From contig NZ_CP095741.1 in the NCBI RefSeq assembly GCF_023078475.1, positions 3,410,001-3,474,000 on the forward strand: 64,000 bases of DNA, written 5' to 3'. Shown piece by piece: positions 15,586 through 29,116 of this stretch. Under the pieces are notes generated by a model. It made no database searches. It was not told the origin of the DNA and saw only the letters and a program-made list of their open reading frames with translations. Source of the DNA: Luteibacter aegosomaticola. Its GTDB lineage: Bacteria > Pseudomonadota > Gammaproteobacteria > Xanthomonadales > Rhodanobacteraceae. Made by a program: the position numbers and the translations under genes. How positions within the stretch are numbered: position 1 is the stretch's first letter; each line of letters begins with the position of its first letter.

Positions 15586-16839
15586 TCAAACCGGATGGCG
15601 CGTCTGGCCCTCCCCCCTGACGACAAAGCGCTCGACCGTGAGTGATTCAGCACCCATCGGCCCATACGCATGCAGTCGGGTGGTCGAGATACCGATTTCC
15701 GTCCCAAGACCGAGTTCGCCGCCATCGCTGAAGCGCGAAGAGGCATTCACCATGACCACCGCCGAGCGCAGCGCCTTCACGAAGCGATCGGCGGCGACGA
15801 GGTCGCGCGTAGCGATGACTTCGGTATGGTCGGAACCAAAGCGGCGGATGTGTGCAATGGCGTCGTCGATATCGGCGACAACGCGCACCGCGATCACGAG
15901 GTCGAGGAACTCGGCGGCGTAGTCTTCGTCGATGGCGATACCAACCTCGGGAGCCAGGATGCGTGTGATCTCGTCGCCGCGCACCTCGACGCCACGGGCG
16001 TGCAACGCTGCCACCGCCTTCGGCAAGAACGAGGCGGCCGCATCGTGGTGCACCAACAGCGTCTCCAGCGAGTTGCACACGCCCGGGCGGCTCGTCTTAC
16101 CGTCGATGAGGAGATCGATGGCAAGGGCCTCGTCAGCGTCTTTGTCGACGTACAGATGACATACGCCTTTGTAGTGCTTGATCACTGGCACGCGGGCGTG
16201 CTCGGCGACAAAGCGAATCAGGCCTTCCCCGCCGCGCGGGATCGCAAGGTCCACGATGTCCGTGAGCTGGAGCAGCTCGACCATGGCATCGCGGCTGGGG
16301 TCATCGATGACCGTGATGGCCGCTTCGGGCAGGCCCTCTTCGCGTAACGCACGACGCAAGGCGCCCGCGATAGCGAGGTTCGAATGCATGGCATCGGAAC
16401 CGCCGCGCAGGATCGCTGCATTCCCGGCCATGAGGCAGAGCGCGGCGGCATCGGCGGTGACGTTGGGGCGCGCCTCGTAGATCATGGCGATGACGCCCAG
16501 CGGAATGCGGACACGTTCTACGGAGATGCCATTTGGGCGCACGTCGCGGCGGGTAACGAGCCCCACCGGATCGGGGAGTTCAGCCACCTGGCGGATCGCC
16601 GTGACGACACCAGCGACGCGGCCTTCATCGAGGCGCAGGCGGTCGAGCATGGCGGCGCTGGTGCCGTTGTGGCGGGCGGCCTCCATGTCGCGTGCGTTGG
16701 CTTCGAGCACCGCATGGGTATCGGCGGCCAGCGCATCGGCCATGCGGTTCAGGAGGCGCTGTTTCGCGGCCGTATCGAGCCCTGCGATGGCAGGGGCGGC
16801 GTCGCGGCAGGCCAGGGCCTGGTCTCGCAGGTGCGTCAT
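15586..16839 (-). CDS. proA: Gamma-glutamyl phosphate reductase (proline biosynthesis)
   Basis: A 417-residue NADPH-dependent reductase that turns gamma-glutamyl phosphate into glutamate-5-semialdehyde, the second step of proline synthesis. Family markers are [24 protein letters not shown], the catalytic-Cys motif [14 protein letters not shown], and the C-terminal [22 protein letters not shown]. Length is normal. It overlaps proB by four bases (ATGA), so the first two steps of proline synthesis are coupled. It closes the argF'-argG-argE-argBA-argC-argH-proB-proA run, the arrangement found in xanthomonads. Confidence 0.97.
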   Translation of the reverse strand: MTHLRDQALACRDAAPAIAGLDTAAKQRLLNRMADALAADTHAVLEANARDMEAARHNGTSAAMLDRLRLDEGRVAGVVTAIRQVAELPDPVGLVTRRDVRPNGISVERVRIPLGVIAMIYEARPNVTADAAALCLMAGNAAILRGGSDAMHSNLAIAGALRRALREEGLPEAAITVIDDPSRDAMVELLQLTDIVDLAIPRGGEGLIRFVAEHARVPVIKHYKGVCHLYVDKDADEALAIDLLIDGKTSRPGVCNSLETLLVHHDAAASFLPKAVAALHARGVEVRGDEITRILAPEVGIAIDEDYAAEFLDLVIAVRVVADIDDAIAHIRRFGSDHTEVIATRDLVAADRFVKALRSAVVMVNASSRFSDGGELGLGTEIGISTTRLHAYGPMGAESLTVERFVVRGEGQTRHPV

Positions 16840-17975
16840 GGCGTTCTCGCGGGTTCGGGCAGGACGACAAGATCGTCGCGGTGGACGATGGTTTCCCCAT
16901 AGCTGTAGCCGAGCACGGCTTCGATGTCACGCGTGTGGCGCCGCGCGATGCGGCGTACATCGGTCGCGGCGTATTGGGCAATCCCGCGGGCGAAGGGCAC
17001 ACCGTCCGCCGCGATCTCGATCACGTCACCCCGGGCGAACTCGCCGGTCGCGTCGCCCACGCCGCCCGGCAACAACGAGGCACCGCGTCTGCGCAGCGCA
17101 TCCAGCGCGCCGCTATCCACGCTGATCCGACCCATGGCCGGTGCATGGCGCAGCCAGTACTTACGCGCGGCGAGGCGAGATTGCGGTGCGCGCAGGCGTG
17201 TCCCGGTGAGGGTGCCTTCGGTGAGCCGAACGATGCAGCGCGCGTCGCGCCCATCGAACAGCACGGTCTCGATACCGGCCGCTGCGGCCTTCATGGCGGC
17301 TTCCAGCTTCGTCCGCATGCCGCCGGTGCCAGCAGCCGTCCCTGCCCCGCCAGCGCTATCCAGATGTGCTGGCGTGAGTTCCAGCACCTCGGGCACGGGT
17401 TCCGCGGAAGGGTCGATACGTGGGTTCGCCGTATACAGCCCGGCGATGTCGGAAGCGATGAAGAGCACATCGGCATCGACCAGCGCTGCGACGATGGCCG
17501 CAAGGTTGTCGTTATCGCCGAGCTTCAGCTCATCGACCGCCACCGTGTCGTTCTCGTTGATAACCGGGATGGCACCGAGGGCCAGCAACTCGCGTAGGGT
17601 CGTGCGCGCATTAAGGTAACGACGGCGGTTGCGCAGGTCGTCATGGGTGAGGAGCACCTGAGCGACCGGCGCTTCGAAGAAGGTCTGCCACATGCTCACA
17701 AGGCGGGTCTGGCCGAGCGCGGCGAGCGCCTGGCGGCCGCTGAGGCCCGTGCTGCGAGTCGGTGCCGGGGCGAGACCACGGCCAGCGGCGACGGCGCCTG
17801 AGGAGACGATGACCACTTCCCTGCCCGCTGCGCGGCTGGCGCTGACGAAGGCAGCGAGTGCTTCGGCATGCTGGCCGGTGAGCGCACCCTCGGGCGTGGT
17901 CAGCAGGCTGCTGCCCACCTTGAGAACGGCGCGGTGCCAGTGCGGTAAGGCTTGTTCGGTGAAGCCGGACGCCAT
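16836..17975 (-). CDS. proB: Glutamate 5-kinase
   Basis: 379 residues from ATG 17975, which follows a GGAGG-like sequence (TGCCTCCT on the plus strand). It phosphorylates glutamate for proline synthesis and is normally feedback-inhibited by proline. The amino-acid kinase domain (residues ~15-250) shows [31 protein letters not shown] and [10 protein letters not shown]; residues ~280-365 form the PUA domain found in many ProB proteins. Overlaps proA by four bases. A type B REP separates it from argH, so it may be less tightly linked to the arg genes than they are to each other. Confidence 0.96.
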   Translation of the reverse strand: MASGFTEQALPHWHRAVLKVGSSLLTTPEGALTGQHAEALAAFVSASRAAGREVVIVSSGAVAAGRGLAPAPTRSTGLSGRQALAALGQTRLVSMWQTFFEAPVAQVLLTHDDLRNRRRYLNARTTLRELLALGAIPVINENDTVAVDELKLGDNDNLAAIVAALVDADVLFIASDIAGLYTANPRIDPSAEPVPEVLELTPAHLDSAGGAGTAAGTGGMRTKLEAAMKAAAAGIETVLFDGRDARCIVRLTEGTLTGTRLRAPQSRLAARKYWLRHAPAMGRISVDSGALDALRRRGASLLPGGVGDATGEFARGDVIEIAADGVPFARGIAQYAATDVRRIARRHTRDIEAVLGYSYGETIVHRDDLVVLPEPARTP

Positions 17976-17996
17976 CGTGCCTCCTGCTGTGCCTTT

Positions 17997-18063
17997 GTAG
18001 GAGCGCGCTTGCGCGCGATTCGGGGCTGCGGCGAGCACCTATCGCGCGCAAGCGCGCTCCTAC
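17997..18063. repeat. Type B REP pair between argH and proB
   Basis: GTAGGAGCGCGCTTGCGCGC and its inverted copy ending in CTCCTAC, separated by a short GC-rich loop. It fills the only sizeable gap in the arg-pro cluster. A stable stem here could protect or terminate the upstream argH transcript. Confidence 0.9.
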
Positions 18064-18074
18064 AAGAGCGGGTT

Positions 18075-19364
18075 TTACATCTTGTTGAGCCTCGCGCGGA
18101 GGGTGTCGAGCATCAGGTCGTGCCCGGCGCCTGGGGAGGTGCGTGCCGCGAGGCTGGATTCCGGCGAACGACCTTCACCGGCCGAGGCGGCGGTTTCCGC
18201 GGCAGCGCGGTAGGCGTCGCGGAACGGCACGCCGGCGACGGCCTGCTCGATCGCCACGTCGGTCGCGTACATCGCCGGTTCGATCGCGGCCCGCATCTTG
18301 TCGGCCTTCCACTCGAAGCGAGCGAGCATGTCCGGCAACAGTTCCAGCGCGCCAAGGCCCATGGAGAAGCCATGGAACAGCGAGCCCTTGGAGAACTGCA
18401 GGTCGCGCTGGTAGCCCGAGGGCAGCGAGAGCAGCTGCTCGATCTCCGTGCGTGCAGCGGCGACGCTGGCGTAGCTGGCACGCAAGAGCTCAACCACATC
18501 CGGGTTCCGCTTGTTCGGCATGATCGACGAACCGGTGGTGTATTCCGCCGGCAGCTTCACGAAATCGAACTCCGCCGTGGTGAACAGCGACAGGTCCCAG
18601 GCGAGACGGCGCGTATCGAGCAGCGCGGTACCTACGGCATCGAGCGCCGCCATCTCGAACTTGCCGCGCGAGAGCTGGGCATAGATCGGCGAGACCTGCA
18701 TACGCGCGAAGCCCAGCGCCTGCGTGGTGTGCGCGCGATCCAAGCCCACGTTCACGCCGTAGCCGGCCGCCGTACCCAGCGGGTTGGCGTCGATCAGTTC
18801 GAGCGCCTGGCGTGCGCGCAGCGTGTTGTCGATGAAGGCCTCCGCGAACGCCGCAAACCACATGCCCGTCGACGACACGACGGCGCGCTGGATGTGCGTA
18901 TAACCTGGCATCGGAATGGCTTCGCCAGCGGCGCGCTCCAGGCACACCTCGGCGATGCGCCGGCACACGGCCTCGAGCGTCGACAGCTTTTCCTTCAGCC
19001 ACAGACGCGTCGCGACCAGGATCTGGTCGTTACGGCTGCGGCCGGTATGCACACGACGGCCTGCGTCGCCCAGGCGCTCGGTAAGGCGTGCCTCGATGGC
19101 CGAATGCCCGTCTTCGAAGCGCTCATCGAGCACAAAGGCGCCGCCCGAGAAATCGGCGGCCAGCGCATCGAGCTCACGCTTCAGCGCATCGCGCTCCTCG
19201 GCGGAAACCACGCCGATATTGGCCAGGCCTTCCACATGCGCCTTGCTGGCGGTGATGTCGTGCAGGAAAAACTCGCGATCCAGCACCACGTCGTTGCCGG
19301 CGAGGAAACGCATGATCTTCGCATCGACCTGCGTATCGGATTTCTGCCAGAGCGGCTGGGTCAT
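18075..19364 (-). CDS. argH: Argininosuccinate lyase
   Basis: A 429-residue member of the aspartase/fumarase fold that splits argininosuccinate into arginine and fumarate, the last step of arginine synthesis. Visible motifs are [19 protein letters not shown] (catalytic His-Thr region) and the signature loop [12 protein letters not shown] that holds the catalytic serine. The C-terminus carries a 30-residue Ala/Ser/Gly-rich insertion before the final helix. It begins ten bases after argC on the same strand. Length and all motifs are normal for a working enzyme. Confidence 0.97.
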   Translation of the reverse strand: MTQPLWQKSDTQVDAKIMRFLAGNDVVLDREFFLHDITASKAHVEGLANIGVVSAEERDALKRELDALAADFSGGAFVLDERFEDGHSAIEARLTERLGDAGRRVHTGRSRNDQILVATRLWLKEKLSTLEAVCRRIAEVCLERAAGEAIPMPGYTHIQRAVVSSTGMWFAAFAEAFIDNTLRARQALELIDANPLGTAAGYGVNVGLDRAHTTQALGFARMQVSPIYAQLSRGKFEMAALDAVGTALLDTRRLAWDLSLFTTAEFDFVKLPAEYTTGSSIMPNKRNPDVVELLRASYASVAAARTEIEQLLSLPSGYQRDLQFSKGSLFHGFSMGLGALELLPDMLARFEWKADKMRAAIEPAMYATDVAIEQAVAGVPFRDAYRAAAETAASAGEGRSPESSLAARTSPGAGHDLMLDTLRARLNKM

Positions 19365-19373
19365 CGTCGGTCC

Positions 19374-20321
<948 letters not shown>

Positions 20322-20329
20322 GGCTTGGG

Positions 20330-21635
<1,306 letters not shown>

Positions 21636-21652
<17 letters not shown>

Positions 21653-22733
21653 CGATCCGGTGGATGGTCTGGGCGTAGTGGGCGAGCTGGTCGAGGGCTA
21701 CCCACTCGTCGGCGGTGTGGGCCTGGGCGATATCCCCCGGACCGTACACGAACGAGATGTAGCCCGCCTTGGAGAACAATGCGGATTCGGTCCAGAAGTC
21801 CACGGCGTTGCCGACCGGGATCTCCAGCTCATCGGCGAGATCTCGCGCAGCGAGGCGGCGAGCCTCGGCCGTTGCGGTGTCGCCTGCCGGCAGCGAATCG
21901 CCGCGGAAGGTTTCACCGAACTCGACCGGGTGCGGCTCGACCAGCGTGCGGAAGGTCTCGAGCAGCTTGTCCGCGTCCATCGACGGCAGCGGGCGGAAGC
22001 CGAAACGCACATCGGCGGTCGGGGCGATCATGTTCGCCTTGATCCCGCCTTCGATCTTGCCGACGTTAAAGCGCAGACCGGTCAGGCCGCCAAAACGCTC
22101 GTGCGACAGGGCCTGCACGTGATCGAGCGCAGCAGCACCCCAGCGGATCGCCTGGTGCAGCGCGCTATCCGACGGGGTCTGCTCGCCGGAGGCATGCGCC
22201 GCGCGGCCCTTGAACTGCATCTGCACCGAGTGGATGCCGCGATGCGCCAGCACCGCCTCACCCTTGGTCGGCTCGGCAACGATGATCGCATCGTAAGCCG
22301 GCTTGTCCTTGAGGAAGCCGGCGATGCAGCGTGCGTCGTTGGCTTCTTCGTCGGTGGAGAGCAGCAGCGCCATGTCGCCGTTCGAGGCGTTCGCAACGGC
22401 CACGAGCGCCGCGGCGGCGCCCTTGATATCGCACGCGCCGAGGCCGATGGCCCGGTCTTCCGTCACGCGCAGTTCGTGCGGGTTAGCGGACCAGTGCGGG
22501 CTATCCGGCACCGTGTCCAGATGCACGTTGAACAGCACTTTCGGCTTGCCGCGCACGGCGTAAAGATTCACCGCGCCCGCGCCGAAATCGGTCACCTGCA
22601 CGTCGAACCCCGGAAGGTTCGCGCGCAGGTAGTCGAAGATGCCGCCCGTGCCGATCTCACGCGGCGGGTTGCGCGTATCGAACGATACGAGCGCGCGCAG
22701 GTGGTCGAGGGTTTCCTTCAGGAGCTTATCCAT
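21636..22733 (-). CDS. argE: Acetylcitrulline deacetylase (ArgE-type M20 metallopeptidase)
   Basis: A 365-residue M20-family deacetylase. Metal-site motifs visible: [10 protein letters not shown] (His and Asp), [14 protein letters not shown] (bridging Asp), [11 protein letters not shown] (general base Glu-Glu) and [10 protein letters not shown]; a dimerisation domain spans ~170-275. In organisms that use acetylornithine carbamoyltransferase, this enzyme removes the acetyl group from N-acetylcitrulline, giving citrulline for ArgG. That assignment rests on the neighbouring argF' gene and not on this sequence alone; classic acetylornithine deacetylase is the alternative. It overlaps argBA at its 3' end and lies nine bases after argG. 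Confidence 0.93.
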
Positions 22734-22742
22734 GGGCCTCGA

Positions 22743-23951
22743 TCACTTGCCGCCGTTGGCGCGATCGACTTCCGCCCAGATCGTCGAGCTCATGCCGTAG
22801 AGCTTGATGAAGCCCTCGGCCTCGGCGACGCCCCAGTCGGCAGCCTGCGCATAGGTCGCCTTCTTCGAGTGCAGCAGGTTCTTCGATTCCACCTTCACGG
22901 CGTACACGGTGCCGCCACGGGTTTCGATGATGACCTTGCCATCGACCTTGCGCTGGGTGCTGACCAGGTAGGCTTCCAGGTCGGCCTTGATCGGGTCGTT
23001 GAAGAAGCCTTCGTAAGCCACTTCGGTCCACTTGCGGCCGATCTCCGGCTTGAAGCGGTTCTGCTGCTTCGACAGCACGGTCTCTTCCAGCGCACGGTGC
23101 GCGGTGAGCAGCGCGGTGAGTGCCGGTGCTTCGAACACGATGCGGCCCTTCAGGCCGATGTTGGTGTCGCCGGTGTACAGGCTACGACCCACGCCGTACT
23201 TGGCCAGCTCGCGGTTGAGGAAGCCGAGGATCTCCGGACCGGTCGCCGCCTTGCCGTTGAGCGTGGTGGCCACGCCCTTGTCGAAGCCGAGCTCGATGCG
23301 CAGCGGTTCGGACGGCCATTCGGCGCGCGGTGCGCACCAGGCCACGGCGCCCTCTTCCGGGATTTCCCATGCATCGATCTCGCCGCCGGAGATGGTCACA
23401 CCCAGCACGTTCTCGTTGATGGTGTAGTGCTTGGTCTTGGCGCGGACTTCGAAGCCCTTGTCTTCGAGGTACTTCTGCTCGTAGGCGCGGACCTGGGTGT
23501 GCTCGCGCTGGATCTCGCGGATCGGGGCGATGATCGTGTAATCGCCGAGCGCCTTCACGGTCAGGTCGAAACGGACCTGGTCGTTGCCCATGCCGGTGCA
23601 GCCGTGGGCGAACAGCTTGGTGCCCAGCTCGTCGCAACGCTCCAGCGAGGCCTTCACGATGAGGTAGCGATCGGAGACCAGCAGCGGGTACTGGCCCTGG
23701 TAGAACTCACCGGCCCAGATCAGCGGGGTGACGAAGCTATCCCAGATCGCCTGCGAGGCATCGACCGTGCGGTGCGAGGCAGCGCCCAGTTCGTGCGCAC
23801 GCTGTTCGATGTACTCACGCTCTTCGGCAGAGACGCCGCCGGTATCGACGAACACGGTGTGCACGGCGTAGCCGCGCTCCATCAGGTAGGGGACGCAGAA
23901 GCTGGTGTCGAGGCCGCCCGAGAAGGCGAGGACGATATCTTTGCTGGACAT
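22743..23951 (-). CDS. argG: Argininosuccinate synthase
   Basis: 402 residues; condenses citrulline and aspartate with ATP hydrolysis to argininosuccinate. The N-terminal ATP pyrophosphatase motif is [13 protein letters not shown] at residues 7-19, followed by DTGG and [13 protein letters not shown] typical of the family. Lies between argF' and argE on the same strand. The length and motifs fit the bacterial short type. No defect is seen. Confidence 0.97.
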   Translation of the reverse strand: MSSKDIVLAFSGGLDTSFCVPYLMERGYAVHTVFVDTGGVSAEEREYIEQRAHELGAASHRTVDASQAIWDSFVTPLIWAGEFYQGQYPLLVSDRYLIVKASLERCDELGTKLFAHGCTGMGNDQVRFDLTVKALGDYTIIAPIREIQREHTQVRAYEQKYLEDKGFEVRAKTKHYTINENVLGVTISGGEIDAWEIPEEGAVAWCAPRAEWPSEPLRIELGFDKGVATTLNGKAATGPEILGFLNRELAKYGVGRSLYTGDTNIGLKGRIVFEAPALTALLTAHRALEETVLSKQQNRFKPEIGRKWTEVAYEGFFNDPIKADLEAYLVSTQRKVDGKVIIETRGGTVYAVKVESKNLLHSKKATYAQAADWGVAEAEGFIKLYGMSSTIWAEVDRANGGK

Positions 23952-24012
23952 GCTGGCTCCGGAGAATGTTTAGAAGAGAAGGCTTAAAAGAAGGGACAAA
24001 AGGCGGGACGAA

Positions 24013-25044
24013 TCAAAAACCGAGGCCGGACTTCACGCCCGGCTGCGACATGAGCGAGGCCATGACGGCCTTCTGGACATGCAGGCGGTTTTCCGCCTCG
24101 TCCACGGCGATGCAGGCCGGCGAATCCATCACCGCATCCGTCGCCTTGATATTCCGGCGCAGCGGGAGGCAGTGGCTGAAGAGGCCGTTGTTGGTGAGGG
24201 CCATCTTGGCCTCGTCGACGATGAAGTGCTTGTTCGCATCGCGAATCGCCTTCTCTTCATCCCAGCGGCCGAAGTATGGGAGCGCACCCCAGCTCTTGGC
24301 GTAGATCACGTGCGCGCCACTGTAGGCGGCCTCGATATCGTGCGAGACCTGCAGCGAACCGCCGTTTTCCTTCGCGTTCTGCGCGGCGAAATCCATGTAG
24401 CGCTGGTCCAGGATGTATTCCGGGGTCGGGCACAACAGGGTCACGTCCATGCCCATCTTGGTCGCGATGAGCAGGGCCGAGTTGGCCACGGCGGTGTTCA
24501 GCGGCTTCGGGTGGTAGGTCCATGTCAGGACGTACTTCTTGTTCTGCAAGTCACCCAGGTGCTCCTTCATGGCCAGCGCGTGGGCCAGCTCCTGGCAGGG
24601 GTGGGTGATGGTTTCCATGTTGATGACCGGCACCGTCGCGTACTGGGCGAAGGCCTTGAGCACTTTGTCCTGGCGATCGACCTGCCAGTCCTGGAACTTG
24701 GGGAAGGCGCGGACGGCGATCAGGTCGACATAGCGCGAGAGCACGCGGGCCACCTCGGCGATGTGCTCCTCGGTGTCGCCATCCATGACCGTGCCCACCT
24801 CGAACTCGATGGGCCATGCGTCCTTGCCCGGGGCGAGCACCACGGCGTGGCCGCCCAGCTGGAACGCGCCGATCTCAAAGCTCGTGCGAGTGCGCATGCT
24901 GGGGTTGAAGAACAGCAGCGCGATGGCCTTGCCAGCCAGCTGTTTGCCCTGGGGCGAGCGCTTGAATTCGGCGGCCTGCGCGAGCAGGGCGTCGATTTCG
25001 GCGCGGCTGTAGTCCGTGGTGTTGAGGAAGTGGCGAACGGTCAT
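24013..25044 (-). CDS. argF': N-acetylornithine carbamoyltransferase
   Basis: 343 residues. Transfers carbamoyl from carbamoyl phosphate to N-acetylornithine, giving N-acetylcitrulline, in place of the usual ornithine transcarbamylase. Carbamoyl-phosphate site: FFNPSMRTRTSFE near residue 45 (S-M-R-T-R-T) and HPCQELAHAL. Acetyl-ornithine specificity is supported by Trp77 in KDAWPIEF and Glu92 in DTEEHIAEV, residues known from the Xanthomonas enzyme to contact the acetylated substrate, at exactly these numbers here. The HCLPLRRN segment near the C-terminus is also typical. First gene of the arg-pro run; a hairpin-T structure lies in its leader. Confidence 0.95.
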   Translation of the reverse strand: MTVRHFLNTTDYSRAEIDALLAQAAEFKRSPQGKQLAGKAIALLFFNPSMRTRTSFEIGAFQLGGHAVVLAPGKDAWPIEFEVGTVMDGDTEEHIAEVARVLSRYVDLIAVRAFPKFQDWQVDRQDKVLKAFAQYATVPVINMETITHPCQELAHALAMKEHLGDLQNKKYVLTWTYHPKPLNTAVANSALLIATKMGMDVTLLCPTPEYILDQRYMDFAAQNAKENGGSLQVSHDIEAAYSGAHVIYAKSWGALPYFGRWDEEKAIRDANKHFIVDEAKMALTNNGLFSHCLPLRRNIKATDAVMDSPACIAVDEAENRLHVQKAVMASLMSQPGVKSGLGF

Positions 25045-25102
25045 GGCTATCCAGATCGGTCGGTGGCCTGGTGGGGCCGTGGGAAGAATGGTGAATCCGA
25101 AA

Positions 25103-25134
25103 CGAAAAAACCCGGCACGGGGCCGGGTTTTTTA
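25103..25134. terminator. Bidirectional rho-independent terminator in front of argF'
   Basis: AAAAAACCCGGC and GCCGGGTTTTTT surround an ACGG-type loop, a perfect stem with A- and T-tracts on both sides. On the minus strand it lies about 60 bases before the argF' start, so it either ends transcription coming from upstream or acts as an attenuator in the argF' leader. Confidence 0.8.
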
Positions 25135-25410
25135 GTCGATGCGAATGAAATGCGTGCGACAGCCTACCCGGCCGAGTGTCCGATGTACGGTCGACGAGCA
25201 CGGGACGTCATCCCTGCGGCCATGCGGGCGCTGGTATAGACGTTCGAGGTGTAGTCGGCGTGGGACACGGCTGGGTTTCAAATAGGTGAAGCCTCGATAA
25301 TGCCGTGGATTGGTGCGGTGCGCAACTGCCTGGGGCACTTGGCCGTCCAAATGCCCCGAAATGGCTCGCCTTCGGCTTCGCGGGTCTCGGCCTGCGGCCA
25401 TCGCGCTAGC

Positions 25411-25477
25411 GCTCGGGCGTCTCCGGAAAGAGGCCTTGGGGCCCACCCTCGCTGCTCAGACAGGTCCTCCGCGTTCG
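25411..25477. repeat. Left arm of a 67-base near-perfect inverted repeat (type C)
   Basis: This stretch is the reverse complement of 26188-26254 with about three or four mismatches. The core GGCCTTGGGGCCCACCCTCG occurs again, in direct orientation, at 26098-26117. A single type A REP half follows immediately. The repeat type is different from types A and B although it shares the GCCCACCCT string. Confidence 0.85.
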
Positions 25478-25479
25478 CT

Positions 25480-25515
25480 GTAGGAGCCCACCCCGTGGGC
25501 GACATCTTTCGCGTC
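25480..25515 (+). repeat. Single type A REP half
   Basis: GTAGGAGCCCACCCCGTGGG followed by the CGACATCTTTCGCG spacer start typical of type A units, with one base different from the common core. The facing half is missing within 100 bases. Confidence 0.8.
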
Positions 25516-25581
25516 AACGCTCAGGCCCTGCGCCCATCCCAACCAATCAAAAGCAAGACACCGCAAGTAAACCCGCTCGCC

Positions 25582-25713
25582 TCACTGCGCCGAGGCAAGC
25601 GCCGTGGCCGGCATGGTCGACACGCTAGTCGTTACCATCGCCCCCATCGTCAGCACGCTCAGCAGGACGGCAACGGCAAAGAAGGTCTTCAGCAGGAAGG
25701 TTTCGGTTTTCAT
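25582..25713 (-). CDS. Small single-span membrane protein (43 residues)
   Basis: ATG 25713 is preceded by ACGGAGA seven bases upstream, and the frame ends in TGA at 25582. The peptide has a polar start (MKTETFLLKT), one hydrophobic segment of about 20 residues (FFAVAVLLSVLTMGAMV), then a Thr/Ser/Ala-rich tail ending LASAQ. This looks like an inner-membrane or Sec-targeted small protein; an A-x-A-like site near the end could also be read as signal cleavage. It stands alone in a repeat-rich gap. No family recognised. Confidence 0.6.
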   Translation of the reverse strand: MKTETFLLKTFFAVAVLLSVLTMGAMVTTSVSTMPATALASAQ

Positions 25714-25894
25714 GGCCAGTCTCCGTGGTTTGGCAGGTGGGCGTTGGCGCCCTTCGCCAGAGAGATTGCATTGGCCGTGCCAACCGCCGATCGGCCCAAA
25801 AACCCGCGCCACAGCGCCTTTTCCGCCGGATCTCACACCGCGCCTATCGATGTCCGCGGACAGCCAGTTGTCCGCCCGAATGCGTCCGCCCGCT

Positions 25895-26030
25895 GTAGGA
25901 GCCCACCCTGTGGGCGACGCCGTTCGCGACACCCTACCGATCTTGCGTTGTCCCGCCTTTGATCGATCGTGATCCGAGCCAGGGCCTCGGCGTCGAGGCG
26001 AAAGATGTCGCCCACAGGGTGGGCTCCTAC
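25895..26030. repeat. Type A REP pair with long spacer
   Basis: Facing copies of GTAGGAGCCCACCCTGTGGG at both ends, with about 85 bases of unrelated sequence between them, longer than in the other pairs. Lies in the gap between the 43-residue gene and the glycine-zipper gene. Confidence 0.9.
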
Positions 26031-26095
26031 AACGGGGGTGTTCGCCTTGAGGTACGGCACGCGCTTTCCCGCCCTGCCACCTCGGTGTGTCCGGG

Positions 26096-26254
26096 AGGCC
26101 TTGGGGCCCACCCTCGAGGCGAGTTCCGCACAAGAGAGCGGCCGTAGGCCAAATAGATACACATGCGCCGGAGGCGCACTCCGGTACGAACGCGGAGGAC
26201 CTGTCTGAGCAGCGAGGGTGGGCCCCAAGGCCTCTTCCCAGAGGCGCCCGAGCG
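26096..26254. repeat. Type C repeat copies (middle copy and right arm)
   Basis: The GGCCTTGGGGCCCACCCTCG core stands at about 26098-26117, and its reverse complement is at about 26212-26231 within the right arm (26188-26254). The intervening segment holds a GCGCCGGAGGCGC palindrome near 26165-26177. Three copies of type C thus occur within 850 bases. Confidence 0.8.
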
Positions 26255-26350
26255 CGAGGCGGCGCGAGCCGCTGGTCACATGCATTCGCGCCAGCGAATG
26301 AACCGCTTCAGCAACGCGATGCCAAAGACGAGCCCACTCGAACAGCCACA

Positions 26351-26382
26351 AAAAAGGCCGCGATCGCTCGCGGCCTTTTTCG
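26351..26382. terminator. Bidirectional terminator after the glycine-zipper gene
   Basis: AAAAAAGGCCGCGA and TCGCGGCCTTTTT form a near-perfect stem with flanking A and T tracts. It lies 19 bases past the stop of the minus-strand glycine-zipper protein. Confidence 0.85.
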
Positions 26383-26400
26383 TCTGCCTTGCCGGAACCG

Positions 26401-26955
26401 TCAGTCGGCCGGCGAGACGCTCACGCGGACGCGGAGGCGCTCGCCCGGGTCGTAGTTCAGGCGCGAGACGTAGACCTCACCGCGGTAGCGGTACTCCACG
26501 TCATAGCCCGCGATGCGGCGCTGCTCGGTCACCGAGCTCACGTCGCGGCAGCGGGTCTCCGTGCCCTGGTACACCGTATCGCCACTACGCGACACGTTAT
26601 TGCCGACCACGCCACCGGCCACGGCACCCGCCACGGTCGCGGCACGGCGGCCATCGCCCTTGCCGACCGTATTGCCGAGGACACCGCCCACGACGGCACC
26701 AAGGATGGTGCCAGCGGCGCTGCCGCTACCCTGCTGCCGGGTCGTCACCTGCTGGTCGTAGCACTCCTGACGCGGGGTCTCCACGCGGGCCACGCCGTAC
26801 ACCGGATCGACGCGCAGCACATCGGCCCAGCCAAAGTGGGTGTTGTCATCCCCGCCCTGCTGGGGCGGCGGCGGAGGCGGCCCGTAACGATCCTGGGCAC
26901 TGGCACCGGAAGCGAAAACCGCGAGGATCAGCGCGGGGATAAGCAGGCGAGACAT
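26401..26955 (-). CDS. Glycine-zipper 2TM-domain envelope protein
   Basis: 184 residues with a signal peptide ([21 protein letters not shown], cleavage near residue 20), a Pro-rich stretch after it, then a glycine zipper at ~75-125 ([20 protein letters not shown] and [13 protein letters not shown]) and a C-terminal beta-rich part with CRDV. This is the 17-kDa surface antigen/SlyB-like 2TM glycine-zipper group, usually anchored to or spanning the outer membrane. No lipobox is present, which differs from SlyB lipoproteins. Precise function unknown; envelope integrity roles are typical for the group. Monocistronic, with its own terminator. Confidence 0.8.
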   Translation of the reverse strand: MSRLLIPALILAVFASGASAQDRYGPPPPPPQQGGDDNTHFGWADVLRVDPVYGVARVETPRQECYDQQVTTRQQGSGSAAGTILGAVVGGVLGNTVGKGDGRRAATVAGAVAGGVVGNNVSRSGDTVYQGTETRCRDVSSVTEQRRIAGYDVEYRYRGEVYVSRLNYDPGERLRVRVSVSPAD

Positions 26956-27161
26956 GTAGGAAAACCTCCAGCCAGGCGCGAGAGAGCGCCTACTGGGTGA
27001 TATTTCATCAAGATCACGCTGAATCCACGCTTAGGTCTCCCGGGCCGGGCGCGAAGATCTCCTGTCAACCGAATCCCGCGTCGCGCGTGCACGGCAAGGC
27101 CCCGGCCTTGCTACTATTTCAGGCCGGCCCAGGCCGCCGGCCCGCCCCGCATGGACACCTG

Positions 27162-28537
<1,376 letters not shown>

Positions 28538-28541
<4 letters not shown>

Positions 28542-28978
28542 ACAACGTCGTTGAACCGCAGGAATCCACCGCGGCCGAAGCACAGGCCGCCATTGCCGAG
28601 GAATTCGCGTTCTTCGGTGACTGGACCGAGCGTTACCAGTACCTGATCGACCTGGGCAAGCAGTTGCCTGCCTTCCCGGGCGCACAGAAGAATGAGGAAA
28701 ACCGCATCCACGGCTGTCAGTCGATGGTGTGGCTGATCCCCTCGGGCAATGCCTCGCGAATGTATTTCGAAGCGACCAGCGATTCAGCCATCGTATCGGG
28801 CCTGATCGCCCTGCTGCTGCGCGTGTACTCCGGTCGCTCGGCGCAGGAGATCGTCGACACCGAGCCGACCTACATCCAGGAGATCGGCCTGGCGAAGCAT
28901 CTCTCCCCCACCCGGTCGAATGGCCTGGTGGCCATGCTGGCTAAGGTGAAGGCCTACGCCGCTGCCGCCCTGGCCTGA
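28538..28978 (+). CDS. sufE: SufE-family cysteine desulfuration protein
   Basis: A 146-residue sulfur acceptor that takes persulfide sulfur from a SufS/CsdA-type desulfurase and stimulates it. The catalytic cysteine is Cys60 in [11 protein letters not shown], with the usual fold order around it ([14 protein letters not shown] before, [14 protein letters not shown] after). Coupled by ATGA to cysS, so both are expressed together. No SufBCDS genes are in this window; the A-type carrier at 59 kb is the other Fe-S gene here. Confidence 0.94.
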
Positions 28979-28990
28979 CAGCAATCCGCC

Positions 28991-29116
28991 GTAGGAGCTC
29001 ACCCTGTGAGCGACGCCGTTCGCGAAAGAGCCACAGGGCCTGAAGCGGTATCGCGAAAGAGCCACAGGGCCTGAAGCGGTATCGCGAAAGATGTCGCCCA
29101 CAGGGTGGGCTCCTAC
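28991..29116. repeat. Type A REP pair with a 31-base internal tandem duplication
   Basis: Outer ends are GTAGGAGCTCACCCTGTGAG (two changes that preserve pairing inside the half) and its partner ending CTCCTAC. The spacer contains the same 31 bases twice in a row, 29021-29051 and 29052-29082, beginning CGCGAAAGAGCCACAGGGCC. The last bases supply the TAG stop of the convergent NAMPT gene. Confidence 0.92.
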
